From Micropterix aruncella (lineage: Eukaryota > Arthropoda > Insecta > Lepidoptera > Micropterigidae): DNA of 64,000 nt. The notes beneath the pieces are model-generated. The model searched no databases. It was not told where the DNA came from and saw nothing but the letters and a program-made list of their open reading frames with translations. Below, piece after piece: positions 44,266 to 55,008 of this stretch. The first letter of the stretch is position 1; each line of letters starts with the position of its first letter. The DNA lies in assembly GCA_944548615.1 (NCBI GenBank), contig OX155957.1, positions 5,135,376 through 5,199,375 on the forward strand, written 5' to 3'. Position numbers and translations under genes: made by a program.

Positions 44266-44413
44266 TATGCCCGCTCCACATATTCGCCAGCGATGGCCGC
44301 ATCGTCTATGTCCCTCTCGCTCTTTCCCATACATTTTTCTGACGTCATAGTGGTATTGACTCGCTTCCACCTTAGCAAGATTGGCCATCATCGGCCATTG
44401 TGAAGAGGGGCCT
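44266..44413. mobile_element. Palindromic MITE, GCCCGCTC family (copy 2)
   Basis: It starts ATGCCCGCTCCACATATTCG and has the interior 'tctcgctctttcccatacattttt' and 'gactcgcttccaccttag'. The right arm is eroded ('ggccattgtgaagagggg'). Confidence 0.6.
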
Positions 44414-44422
44414 TTATGCGAT

Positions 44423-44568
44423 ATGCCCGCTCTACACGTTGGCCAACATATGTATGTATGTGGCCAACATCTCTCCCATACATTTTCACACCACAGTAGT
44501 GCCGAGTCGCTTCCACTTTAGCGACGTGGCCCAACATTGGCCAATGTGTAGACTGTAGAGCGCGCATT
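44423..44568. mobile_element. Palindromic MITE, GCCCGCTC family (copy 3)
   Basis: The left arm ATGCCCGCTCTACACGTTGG and right arm CCAATGTGTAGAC...GAGCGCGCAT are near inverted copies of one another. It follows copy 2 after 9 bp. Confidence 0.7.
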
Positions 44569-44637
44569 AGACGACGGGCTCGGGAGCGACACGTATAATC
44601 CTTTATGTGCCTTGTGTTCGATAGGTACCTACCTATA

Positions 44638-44813
44638 ATGCCCGCTCTGCATGACCAATTCTTTGACTACCTACCTACTTTCTATGTCTCTCTCGCTCTT
44701 TCCCAAACATTTTTCCCACGTGACGAGTGACGAGTGGTACCGACTCGCTTCCACCTTAGTGATGCGGCCAAGCATTGGTCAACGTGTAGCTCAGAGGTGG
44801 CATTAGCAACGAA
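44638..44813. mobile_element. Palindromic MITE, GCCCGCTC family (copy 4)
   Basis: It starts ATGCCCGCTCTGCATGACC and ends GGTCAACGTGTAGCTCAGAG plus GTGGCAT. The interior is the same as in copies 2 and 3, in the same orientation. Confidence 0.65.
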
Positions 44814-45791
44814 CTTGGCAATCAACCCTAAAATGCTAGTTTGTGGTGATATTTTTCTTAATGATTTTTCATCATATTACAATATATAACAAAGCGGAAC
44901 TAGCTTGCATATCATTCAATTTCGTTATTTTCATTTTTACGTATAAAATATGCATACATACTTTTAAATAAATACCTGGAAATGTTCATTTTTTTTAAAT
45001 AGTCCACAAGTGAAGCAAAAAAAATATTGTAAGTTAGGAGCAACGTATTTAATTGTCGCGTAGTTATGGCGCAATCCGTTAACCAGACTAACCAGTTTGT
45101 TAGCAGCTGTTAATTGGTATAGTCAACCTCAAGTGTGTTCTGCAATTTTCATTAAAAAGGTCACAGAAAACCTGTCGCTGAAGACTTTATTCCTGAAACG
45201 GGTGATAACGGGAAACAAATAAGGGTTTATGAGTTTGAAATGAAAACCAACCGTAAGCCTCAGAGCGGCGTTTCGATAATAAGCCGAATTAGAAGAAAAC
45301 AGAGTCGCTCGAAATCAAAATCATGTTGACTACCTTCTTTGACTATCGTTGTGCTATCTATTCCAAATTTCTTCCGGAGCTGCAGAAGAACAAATAAGTA
45401 GTATATTTTGTTAGGCGCAATATGCGCGTTCGAGAAAACGTTCGCCCGAAAAGGGCAGATTTGTGGAACAACAATTACTGGAATTTGCACCACGATATGC
45501 ATCAAACGACACTTCTACGCTCGTACACCAATTTTTGACCAAAAACCAAATGAATACTTAACAAAACACCGCATTCACCAGATATAGGTACCCCGCGTGA
45601 TATTTTCCGGTTCCCCAGACTTAAATTGCCATTTCGTGGAAGGCGTTTTGAGTATATTGAAGAAAAACATAATTCGTAGGAGACAGGAGAAACTCGCGAA
45701 AAAATAGTTGTAACACTCAACTCAGTTATTAATGTATAATAATCTCCTCTGCAAAAAAACTAATATTCCAAAACTTGTTTTTTATAAAAAA
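44814..45791. other. Unassigned spacer
   Basis: There are two minus-strand frames of 72-81 codons (45260-45505 and 45502-45720) without recognisable motifs. I do not call them genes. Confidence 0.4.
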
Positions 45792-45928
45792 GATAAAAAC
45801 GTTTTTTTTTCGCGTAAAGCTTGGAGCTCCCGACGATTCGGCGATATTGGGACCGCCTTGTACAGGGTCTAGATTAGTGTACCCAGACAACGGCGGTTGC
45901 AACATTTACGCGGAAAATCGTTTTTATC
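45792..45928. mobile_element. Short palindromic element with GATAAAAACG ends
   Basis: The left end GATAAAAACG...CGCGTAAA and right end TTTACGCGG...CGTTTTTATC are inverted. The centre 'cgattcggcgatattgg' recurs at 40029-40050 in a half copy beginning 'gataaaaacg' near 39984. It is a non-autonomous element of unknown class. Confidence 0.55.
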
Positions 45929-45941
45929 GTATTATTTATAA

Positions 45942-46698
45942 CTAGCTGACCCGCGCCCACTTCGTTGGGGGGTAAAACTTTTTACTTGTGATGAAATTAT
46001 GAGTGTGGTTCGGTTAGTACTGAGTGCTATGATTTATTTCCTGACTGCCAAAAGAAGGGTTTATTATTATTATGATTTTTACTGCATATGTATGTATTTG
46101 CATGCCAATTTGACTATATTACCGTTATTTGTGAGTGTCTTCTTGTGAGTGTCTTATTTGTGAGTGTCTCATCTCTTTAACCATTTATGCAGTAAAGGGG
46201 AAATTATATGCAGTAAAAGGGAACAGTCTTTTGTTTTAAACACTTGAGACGATAAATTTACTTATTTTGATATGAATTCATAATTGTTGATAATATGACC
46301 AATAAACATGACCTAACGGTTTATATTATTTTTAAATATAAAAAACTACTTTTTGTGACTTTAATATAAAATTTTCACATATGCTGTCGCTGACTTTTTT
46401 GTAGGCATTACCAAGCTCTACAACTTCCCCTAGAACTCAATCATATATCTCTCATCGTTAAAGCAGCGTACGTAAGAAACGTTTTCATTCGACCGTTTTT
46501 TCTCCGACTTACTTTGCAAATCCAACTACCACGAAAAAGTCTTTTCATTTTTCGGATTATTATATAGCCTATGACACTCACTAATAACGTGGCTTTCTAT
46601 TGTTAAAAGAATTTTCAAAATTGTTTCACATAGATCCAGAGATTACTTCCTACAACCTCACAAACTTTACCTCTTTATAATATTATAGTATCTATAGA
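45942..46698 (-). mobile_element. Non-autonomous Helitron (H1), both ends visible
   Basis: On the minus strand it begins A|TCTATAG near an ATATTATAAAGAGG block and ends with hairpin CCCAACGAAGTGGG, then CGCGGGTCAGCTAG|T. TC start, 3' hairpin, CTAG end and insertion between A and T are the Helitron rules. The same interior occurs at 55315-56043 and in part at 53259-53500. Confidence 0.8.
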
Positions 46699-47293
46699 TA
46701 ATGTCGAACAACCGTGATAGTCTTCAATTTCATAACAACCTGTTGAAAGGTTGTAGATAACCTGTTAAAAAGGGTTAAGGTAAAAGGTTTGTTGTATTGT
46801 CTCATAAAGTATAATAATTACACTGGTAGCGTCCGTCCGTAGCCACGTTGACACCGGTTCTCCTGGGCGCGGTCAATGTCTGATTGGTGACCGCCTGAGT
46901 GTTTGACTGCGTGGTGCTATAAATGCCCACCTAGAAGATGTTGCCAATAGGCAACAAGGCGGGTTCCACAAAGACAGATGCCTTGTAAAAAAAAAACAAT
47001 TTGTATCACCATTTCTATTGTTCGATTTTGAGCTGTTTTAGAGTTAAATAGGCATGCTTATTTTTGGTGTAATTTTAGTTCAGTTAGTTGATGAGTAGGG
47101 TAAGCGATTCCATTAAGAGTTGAAGGTCATAGAGGCACACTATATATATTTTACCTTTATATGTATGTATGTTTACCGTTTGGAAAAAAAACTATTTGCA
47201 TGAAAAAAAACAATACAGCATTTGTATAAACAAAACTGTTATTGGTGAACAATATATTTGATTGACCTCCTTTTATTTTCCTTTATATGCATA
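46699..47293. other. Unassigned spacer
   Basis: A moderately GC-rich block lies at 46828-46985 ('agccacgttgacaccggttctcctgg ...'). It could be a small repeat, but no second copy is in the window. Confidence 0.35.
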
Positions 47294-47516
47294 CTAGCTG
47301 CGCCCCGCGGTTTCACCCGCGTGGTGATAGAAAATTGTGATAATGATGATAGAAAACTATATATCTTTATAAATTATAGCCTATGTGTTATTCTGATGTG
47401 TAAGCTATATTATTGTAAAGTTTCATCAAAATCCATTCAGTAGTTTTTGCGTGAAAGAGTAACAAATATCCATACATACATTCTTACAAACTTTCGCGTT
47501 TATAATAGCAGTAGGA
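47294..47516 (-). mobile_element. 223-bp Helitron-type element (H2)
   Basis: On the minus strand it begins A|TCCTACTGCTATTATAAACG and ends with hairpin CGCGGGTGAAACCGCG, then GGGCGCAGCTAG|T. It is the smallest complete Helitron-like copy here, with no coding capacity. Its hairpin differs from H1, so it is a separate family. Confidence 0.8.
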
Positions 47517-47907
47517 TTTTTTAAGACTTTTGAGACAACAAGAGGGTATACTGTAGCTTAAAATGTTGACGTGTTAGACAACAACGGTTATTTTTGCAAA
47601 AAACAAGTGACAGATCTAAGTCAACGAAATTGCTGCTCCCCAGTGTATTAGGTATTATTCAGTTAATTCCCATCTGATTTTGCGGATGCTGTCAAAAGGG
47701 TCGTCTTCCAGAAAAGGTGTGACTTTTCGACTGTTACTATGGAAAGCTACCGATTTTCTTTCGAGTTTTTCTTTCGAGTTTTTATCGTAAAGACATATCT
47801 AGATTAAATTGCGATTGTTTCACTATCTCACTGTTTATTTTTATCGTGTTTTATTGTGGCATGTGTTATCTTCGGCGTTTTGCAGGAGAACGGACGGTCA
47901 GTTTAAG

Positions 47908-48135
47908 ATGAATTTCGCTGGTAAAGTGATATTGATTACCGGAGCCAGTTCGGGCATCGGCGCGGAAACCGCCGTCTTCCTCTCGAGCCTTGGAGCGAGC
48001 CTGTCGATTACGGGTCGCAATGCTGTCAACCTCCAGAAAACAGCTGAGAAATGCGCCAAAGCCGGGAATGGCGTGCAGCCGTTCGCAGTGACTGGAGACT
48101 TGGGCCAAGAGCTAGATGTAGAGCGAATTTTCAAG
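47908..48135 (+). CDS. SDR-2 exon 1
   Basis: It holds 76 codons, ATG at 47908, and donor AAG|GTACAT. It carries the cofactor-binding TGASSGIG and TGRN. Confidence 0.88.
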
Positions 48136-51100
48136 GTACATAACAATCGATTTTGAGCAAAGCTAGGAGAAATATTTGACACGTTATTATTTAGAATAAT
48201 TGGCTCACAAATAATATTCTAAAGGCGTAACTAACTCTTGCGCGTGTTTTATCAAAACATTGATAATATTCTTAATAATGAAACGGTATACTATATTGTA
48301 TCATTAATTATATACTATATAATCCATGATGGTATGCGAGTAGGTACTAACTTAACCTATAATAAAAAACTTTAAAAAGTATGTATTTTATTAAAATTCG
48401 AGAAACTATGTTTTGAAAATAGTATAAAAGAAGTTGAGCGCGTTACGGTAGGTAAAATATCGGGAATATTGTTCATTCGCGAAATTTCACCTATTGCTAA
48501 AGGGCGCAGCGCGCTCAACGCTTGTCAATCGATTATTTATCAGTCAAATTAAAAAAATATATATATTTTTTAAAAAATCACTTTTATTTTATCAAAACAT
48601 TCTTATTTGCTAGTACTGATTCAGCCACTTCAAGGATGTCACTAATTGAAAACTCGCCCTATATATTTAACTCTATGTGGTCACTGAGAATGTGCCACAC
48701 CAAAATAAACTAAAGCCTATAAAACGCAAAGGCTTAAAAATGAGGAGAATGGGAAGGAAAAGGGAAGATTCAAATGTTCTGTGTCTGTTTTTAAAACATG
48801 CTATGCTCGGAGCAGTACTCACATTTTTCGGCAAAGCATTCCAAGGACATGCTCTATGCACTGTGAAAAAGAAAGAGAAGAATTCACTGCTTTGACCATT
48901 GCTAGAGAGTATCGGGCTATCTTCAGATCTTAGAGGGCGTCCATGAGCCGATAGTGCAGTAAATACCGGTGAGATAATTAGGAGCGACGCCCTCTAAGAT
49001 CCTGAAAAGCAGACAGAGAACTCTCATGTGTCGTTTTTTTTCGGATCGACAGCAAGTGAAGTTTCTCTCTGAACTCTCTGTGATATGGTAAAAAAAATCT
49101 CAGGCCATGTATATACCTACCGAATGCAAATGTTTTGTAAACGCTCAACATTGGTGGATAACTCATCTGTGAGGTCAGAAATGCGACATTTAAACGAATG
49201 AAATCGACCGATGAAATTGCTTCGCATTTCTCAAATATGGGGCCGCCATGAGAGGTTAGGTTACGACATTACACAAGAACAATTATTTTCATATACAAAT
49301 TGTCTCCTAAGTATGGAGAATTTTCAGCTTTAAACAAAACATTTTGTGTAGACATTAAAATGAAATTCGACGAGGAAAGCATACTTTCAGTTTTCGCAAT
49401 TATAGACGTAAGTAATATCGGGGAGAAGAAAGAGATTTCGATTTACTGGTTTTTCATGGAAGTCCATTTTATGTTGACCACTTTTATAGAACAGCCCATC
49501 AACAAACTATTTTTTCGAAAGCGTCATGTTTTTTTTAAATCTTCGTATTCTCGGCACTGTGTGGCCGAGATAACGGATCTCTTTATGATTGTTAAAGAGT
49601 AAAGAAAGATCCAATGTATTTTTTTGTCACAACGTGTTTACAAGACAATACAACGTGTTAGCCCCCTTAAGAAAACTAAAATCGCCCAACGACATTGTTC
49701 GACTACACAATAGAATAAATTCGGAAGTAAAAGTGGAGTTAGATACCATACGGGAAGAAAAATGATGACGGAATGGTTGATTGAGCTAGGAAGGAACGAA
49801 ACGGAGAAATTAGTTAATTATAGTGCTGTATAAGAATACCAACCTACATAAAATTACTACTTTTATGTATATGTATAGAATATATGTATAAATGTATATA
49901 TGTGCATGTATATGTGTAGATGTATATGTATATATGTGTATGTGTATATATGATTATTTAATATTATTATGTATATTATGTTATTAAATTATGCTTAGTA
50001 TATGTAAATTTTGTGTAAATATAGAGCTACCACATAAAGCAATGCTACATTATGTTACACGTACCAACTAAAAAAAAAGGAAAAAAGAATACATAAAAGT
50101 CTACCTTAGTACGGGCTTCACTCCAGCAAGGTAGATTTTAATCTTATTAATCTAGTATTATAAATGTGTGTGAAATATTAATAAATTAATTAATAAAATT
50201 AATAAATAAATATAACCTCAAAAAGAGAGATACGTTATCTGGGACACACAATACCCAGAATACAGGGATTTAAAAAATACATGACGCTATTGAAGAAATA
50301 GCTTTGTTAAAGGGTTGTTCTATAAAAGACAGCTTGCCAGATTTGACCTAAACAAACTGAACAACAAATATTGCAAGGTAAATAAAAGCTTGAAAGAAAC
50401 GTGCCGTGGACAACAGGCCTTAACGAAGTTTTAACGATTGGTCGATCTATCTCCCTGGAGTGAGCTCAGAAGACTCGGACAAAACAGTCCACCGTCAAGC
50501 TCCGCCACAAACTCGTAAGAGGCCAACGCCTTAACCGCGAGATAGCCAGGAGTGTTACCCAGCGGGCTTACACTCACGCCCTTACTTCCAATTGTGACCA
50601 GATTACTCCAGTCTCTCGATTGGTTATGAGTTCGAGGTCGCTTGCGCGGCCCTCTCCCTTACGAAGCGGTGAAACGGTGTATACCGAATCTATCGCGGAC
50701 CACGGCATCCTTTGCCCGGCTGTTCACCCAGGATCGGGTAGCCGATGGTCGTTTCAAAAGCAGTCGCCGTAAGGTCCGCAACCACCCCCGCTCTATAGGA
50801 AACAGTACTGCTTCCAGACTCCCTCGACTGTTCGTCACGGTGCGCAATCGATTGGCTAATGCCGTACGGTGCGCAGACCGTCCAGGAGCGCCAGAAGGTT
50901 GATTCCTAGGGGAAACTAACCCTAAGGCCAGAGTCCTACCCAGGCTCGCACTTCATGCGTGGAGGCCGTCGGATGGGTGTTGACCCGAGAGTATGACCAA
51001 CCCTGAATAGAATGGGTCTTCGTGGCCAACCCAGCAAGGGCCCATTAACTCCCTAAATACCAGCGAGATACTGCTAAAAGTATGAAAACGCTATTGAGCG

Positions 51101-52826
51101 CGCGCACCTGGTCGCTCGTTGGCGTTTTCATACATTTATCACTATCTCGCTGGCCGCCGCGGTCAGGCCGCCACTGCGCGCCAGGGCTTAGAAGATAAGC
51201 ATCTATAGTTAATAATAATGGAACTATACTCTTTTGAGAAAGGATACGATTGGCAAGTACGGGCGGCTCGACGTCCTAGTCAACAATGCTGGAATTCTGC
51301 GCTCGGGCACCATCGAGAACACGACCCTCGAGCAGTATGATCTCATGATGACCACCAACGTGCGCTCCGTGCTGCAGCTGACGAAGCTGGCAGTGCCGTA
51401 CCTCATCGAAAGCGGCGGCAATGTTGTCAACGTCTCCAGCGTCAACGGAATTCGCTCTTTTCCCGGAGTCCTCGCCTACAACATCTCAAAAGCAGCACTG
51501 GATCAGCTCACTAGGTAGCAACAGAATTCAAAAAAATTTTGTGTAAAACTATTGATTATATAGCGTATTAGATTGATCAACGACGTACTACGATTTGGAA
51601 ACCAGTATTTTTAGCTCTGAACAGTAACTTTCCAAAAGCAACAAAAATATCCTAAAATTGATTATTAGGGGCTCTTTAGAGTCTAGACGATCAAGCATGC
51701 TTGTCAAGCAGATTCGCGTCGCGGACTGAAAGGGGATCGTAAACCGCAGGAAATTTATTTTTATTATTTGCCTCAAATGCCTAATTTTGTAGTTTATACC
51801 AGGGAATCACGTCTCTCATCAATCAATTACGTCTAATTAACCTGACTCTTTGGTATGAAACTTCAAAATTAGGCAATTTTGGTAAATAATTAAAAGAATA
51901 TTTGCATATTACCATCCCCTCCCAGCCCGCGACGCGAAGCTTGACAAGCATGCTTGATCGTCTAGATAACCCATTATGTTGAACATGACGACTTTCAAAG
52001 TATAACAGTATGGCGGCCCACTGTAGATAACCCTCTAAACACGCTTATACGGTATAACATAATAATATAATAAATAACAAACGAATGTTTAAATCACAGC
52101 TCTTATGATTTTAATATGATTTACATAAAGATATTCATTTTTAATTTCGTATGCAGGTTTCAATGCGTATTAATTACACAATTTAAAGTTCAGATATACC
52201 TATCTAGATAGAATGTCATGTATTGATGACGTTCTGTCTCTCAGTATTATAAAAAATAGCCTATATAAATAAATGTGATAGAATGCAATAATAATTGAAT
52301 GTCATTATTGTTATCGCTGGTTAAATTAATTGGGGATTTATAATTATTCGGTTCCTTAAAAGACATTCGTTATAGATGTTATTATTGATGGTCAAATAGA
52401 TGGCTGTTAGTTTGGCAGTCAATGCTATCAGCGTCACCTGCCTTTCACCGTCTCGGAAAGGTTGCCATTTTTTATAGAAATGTTATTATTGTATATTACC
52501 ATGTAAAATAATCAATGGTAAAACTTAACTATCATATTTTAAATTTATATAGATGCGTCGCCCTGGAGCTGGCCCCCAAGAATGTTCGCGTCAACTCCGT
52601 AAACCCCGGTGTTATACTGACTAACCTGCAGAGGACTGGTGGCCTGGATGACGACGCATACGCCAAGTTCCTGGAGAGGACGAAGGAGACCCACGCGCTG
52701 GGCAGACCAGGACAACCGAAGGAAGTAGCTGCCACGATCGCTTTCCTGGCCAGTGAATTCGCATCCAACATTACCGGCGCATCCGTACCCGTCGACGGCG
52801 GCAGGCACGCCATGTGTCCGCGGTAA
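47908..52826 (+). CDS. SDR-2: short-chain dehydrogenase/reductase, three exons, 257 aa
   Basis: Exons 47908-48135, 51243-51514 and 52553-52826 join in phase to 257 codons plus stop. The start MNFAGKVILITGASSGIG is chosen because it matches the starts of SDR-1 and SDR-3; upstream in-frame codons do not look coding. The glycine motif is at 11-18, TGRN is kept, NNAG is at 90-93, Ser142 lies in NVSS, the catalytic Tyr155-Lys159 is YNISK, and it ends [12 protein letters not shown]. It is a soluble NAD(P)-dependent oxidoreductase of the FabG-like 'classical' type with no signal peptide or membrane segment. The substrate cannot be told. Intron 1 (3.1 kb) and intron 2 (1.0 kb) hold repeats. All catalytic residues are intact, so it is probably functional. 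Its nearest relative in the window is SDR-1. Confidence 0.88.
48650..49210 (-). mobile_element. LINE 3' fragment, L2/CR1/Jockey-like family (copy 3)
   Basis: It lies in SDR-2 intron 1. It shares 'ctcacatttttcggcaaagcattccaa' and the reverse-strand remnants of the KVERLQN.CIRYIHGL region with copies 1 and 2. It is strongly decayed. Confidence 0.6.
49211..50409. other. SDR-2 intron stretch with unassigned ORF and (TATATG)n
   Basis: A 100-codon plus frame (49300-49602, MSPKYGEFSALNKTF...) has no family I recognise. A reading at 49690-49750 (SPNDIVRLHNRINSEVKVEL) looks like a decayed LINE tail. TATATG/TGTATA simple sequence covers 49865-49985. Confidence 0.4.
50410..51056 (+). mobile_element. 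~660-bp retroposon family copy in SDR-2 intron 1
   Basis: It starts near 'ggccttaacgaagttttaacgattgg' and ends GGGCCCATTAACTCCC. All internal family words are present (CGCGAGATAGCCAGG, GTCGTTTCAAAAGCAGTCGC, GCGCAGACCGTCCAGGAGCG). No clear target duplication could be found, perhaps because the 5' end is truncated. Confidence 0.7.
51060..51153. repeat. 94-bp hairpin element
   Basis: The ends CCAGCGAGATA and TATCTCGCTGG and the inner arms ATGAAAACGC and GCGTTTTCAT are inverted. It abuts the end of the ~660-bp retroposon and lies 90 bp before SDR-2 exon 2. It could be a tiny MITE. Confidence 0.6.
51243..51514 (+). CDS. SDR-2 exon 2
   Basis: The acceptor is 'tgagaaag|GATACG'. This AG was chosen over the one 4 bp upstream because only it keeps the phase and matches SDR-1 (DTTIARYDRLDVL versus DTIGKYGRLDVL). 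It ends LDQLTR with donor AG|GTAGCA, in phase 2. Confidence 0.85.
51668..51976. mobile_element. MITE with ~60-bp inverted repeats in SDR-2 intron 2
   Basis: The arms TCTAGACGATCAAGCATGCT (51682-) and its complement ending at 51966 continue inward through TGTCAAGC, CGCGTCGCGG and GGGGAT. There is no coding content. The outermost border is uncertain. Confidence 0.7.
51977..52552. other. Remainder of SDR-2 intron 2
   Basis: AT-rich intron sequence without a recognised element, ending in the acceptor 'tttatatag'. Confidence 0.5.
52553..52826 (+). CDS. SDR-2 exon 3
   Basis: The acceptor is 'atttatatag'. It completes the Arg codon and runs CVALELAPKNVRVNSVNPGV ... [10 protein letters not shown] to TAA at 52824-52826. 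Confidence 0.9.
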
Positions 52827-52855
52827 AACGTATCACAGATTTATATACTTTAACT

Positions 52856-52861
52856 AATAAA
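52856..52861 (+). promoter_or_regulatory. Candidate poly(A) signal of SDR-2
   Basis: AATAAA in the context TTTAACTAATAAAGAGC lies 30 bp after the stop, as in SDR-1. Confidence 0.6.
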
Positions 52862-54687
52862 GAGCCTCAAAAAATATCTTGTTTTTCATGCTAAAGACCG
52901 GGGAACTGTGGAGTTTGCCATGGTTTTTCGAGCCGGGTTTACAAAACATTATTTTGTCACAAGTACTAAACGTTTTACGATACACACAGGAGAATGGGCA
53001 TTTTTCTATGTAATACTACGTACAGCTTACGCAAGGTAACATGAAATGAAAGAATTTGCCGTCCACATTAGTGCAATGTATCATGCAATGTAACACACTT
53101 TGTAACAAATTCTCATAGTGTGAACGCCTTGCGCGCGCGAACTGTGTATTTCATGCGCACGCCACGAGCATTTCAAGTCGCGCGTGGAGCGATCCGTGAT
53201 TTGTCGGTTTTTCGAACGAACACGGATTCGCCCGTGTAGTCGACAACTATATTTATATATCTATATCTATATAATATTATAAAGAGGTAAAGTTTGTCAC
53301 GTTGTAGGAAGTAATCTCTGGATCTACTGAACCGATTTTGAAAATTCTATTGCCAATAGAAAGCCACCTTATTTGTGAGTGTCATAGGCTATATCATAAT
53401 CCGAAAAATGAAAAGACTTTCGTGGTAGTCAGATTTGCAAAGTAACTCGGAGAAAAAACGGTCGAACGAAAACGTTTCTAACTAACGCTGCCTGCGCGGC
53501 GCACTCACCGCTTTTTATACTTTAGAAAATCTAATTAGAAACCTCACCGCTTTTTATACTTAGAAATTGAAATCGAAGCAAGTGACGTCAGGAATCTTAA
53601 GGGCTACCACAAATCGTAATATGATTACTCGTCTTCTTCTTGAAGCATCGTCCCGGCCACATTTACGGTGCCCCGGCGACACAGATTCTACCGATTTGTT
53701 CTGAGAATACCATATGGCGTCGACTCGTAAATCTGCACAAAAAAGTAATAAACAAACCCGACGTAAGAGTGGAAACAAACTGCGCCCACAGCGCATCACA
53801 GCCCACAGCACCGTAACTATGGGCCTAAGGACGCGACATGACTAACCCCTCGCCCTACTTCCGTCGTACCCTTTTCCCGCATTGCCTTGTAGCTCTTGAG
53901 TGAACTTACTGGGTGTTGTTATATTGTGCTATACCTATGGTTAAGGCGGCTATTACAAAAAAATGCGCGTTCACAAAACTTTCCCTTTTGGTCGGTTGGA
54001 AGGCCGGAAAACTAAAACTAATCAAAAAACGTATACGCCTTCCAAGAGTTTTATATTCTTTGACTCAAATTAACGACTAAAGCAAAATCTTCAATACTCT
54101 GGCTAAATTTTTAATTACCCCTTTACTGTATGAACTTAAAAGTTTCTCATTTTTTTCTGCGAATATAATAGCTTTCTCGACTTAACGACTATCACTGATC
54201 GTGAAGCCACTCTTCAATCGTTTGCTATATTTTTTTTCAGAATCTTGGAATACGGATGTTTTAAGTAAACATGTCAGTAGGTATTGCGCCCCAGGGACTG
54301 TCCCTTTTACTTTAAGGTGAACGAGATTGAAGATTTGATCAAAACTCATATTACAAAAATATTAAAATATGTCATAATACTTATCTTGGCCAATTTTAAA
54401 CGCATGTATCAACTCGTAGATATATCCATCTTGCGGATCTATAGTTCTATTCGAGAGACACCTATAAGTCCCCACCGAGGTGGGATACTCAGGTAACCCG
54501 CGCGACCACTCGAGTGTTAAGGAGGTCCCGAATAATACCTATTTTATTGTCTAAATTGGGTTCCTCGTTTAAATAATACGAATTTAACATATTTGACCTT
54601 TGATGTTAATATTCGTTATCTAATAATAGAGTAAATAATTGGGTTATCGCATCTAAACAAGCGAAATACCACAAGGCAGTTAGCACA
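52862..54687. other. Spacer between SDR-2 and SDR-3
   Basis: The spacer contains a truncated Helitron 5' half (53259-53500) and otherwise unassigned sequence. The promoter of SDR-3 should lie at its right end, but I see no clear core motif. Confidence 0.4.
53259..53500 (+). mobile_element. Helitron 5' fragment (H1 family)
   Basis: 'TCTATATCTATATAATATTATAAAGAGG' followed by 'aagtttgt' and 'gaagtaatctctggatctact' matches the start of the copy at 55315. It stops after 'ctaactaacgctgcctgcgcgg', without a 3' hairpin. Confidence 0.65.
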
Positions 54688-55008
54688 ATGGATTTCAAGG
54701 GAAAGGTTGTGTTGATCACTGGCGCTAGTTCTGGGATCGGCGCAGAAACCGCCGTATACTTTGCCGCTCTCGGAGCCAGTCTCTCGCTGACTGGGAGAAA
54801 CAAGGAAAAACTCGAGGAAACTGCTGATGAATGTCAACGCGCAGCAGCCGGGGCGATCCCGGAGCCTCTCTGCACACCCGCTGACGTCAACAATGCTGAA
54901 GACCTGGAGAAAATCGTCCGCTACACGCTCGAGCGATTCGGCAGGCTGGATGTACTAGTGAACAACGCTGGGATCGCTGTGCTCGCAACGCTTGAGAGCA
55001 TGGACATG
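54688..55008 (+). CDS. SDR-3 exon 1
   Basis: It holds 107 codons and donor ATG|GTGGGT. It covers the cofactor-binding half through VLVNNAGIAVLATLESMDM. Confidence 0.88.

Noticed and set aside
47809..47907. Extended N-terminus of SDR-2 from an upstream ATG at 47809
   Set aside because: The extra 33 residues have no counterpart in SDR-1 or SDR-3, which both begin MDF(R/K)GKVVLITG; the ATG at 47908 gives the matching MNFAGKVILITG.
49300..49602. 100-codon plus frame in SDR-2 intron 1
   Set aside because: No recognised motif, no splice or repeat partner; a decayed retroelement is more likely than a nested gene.
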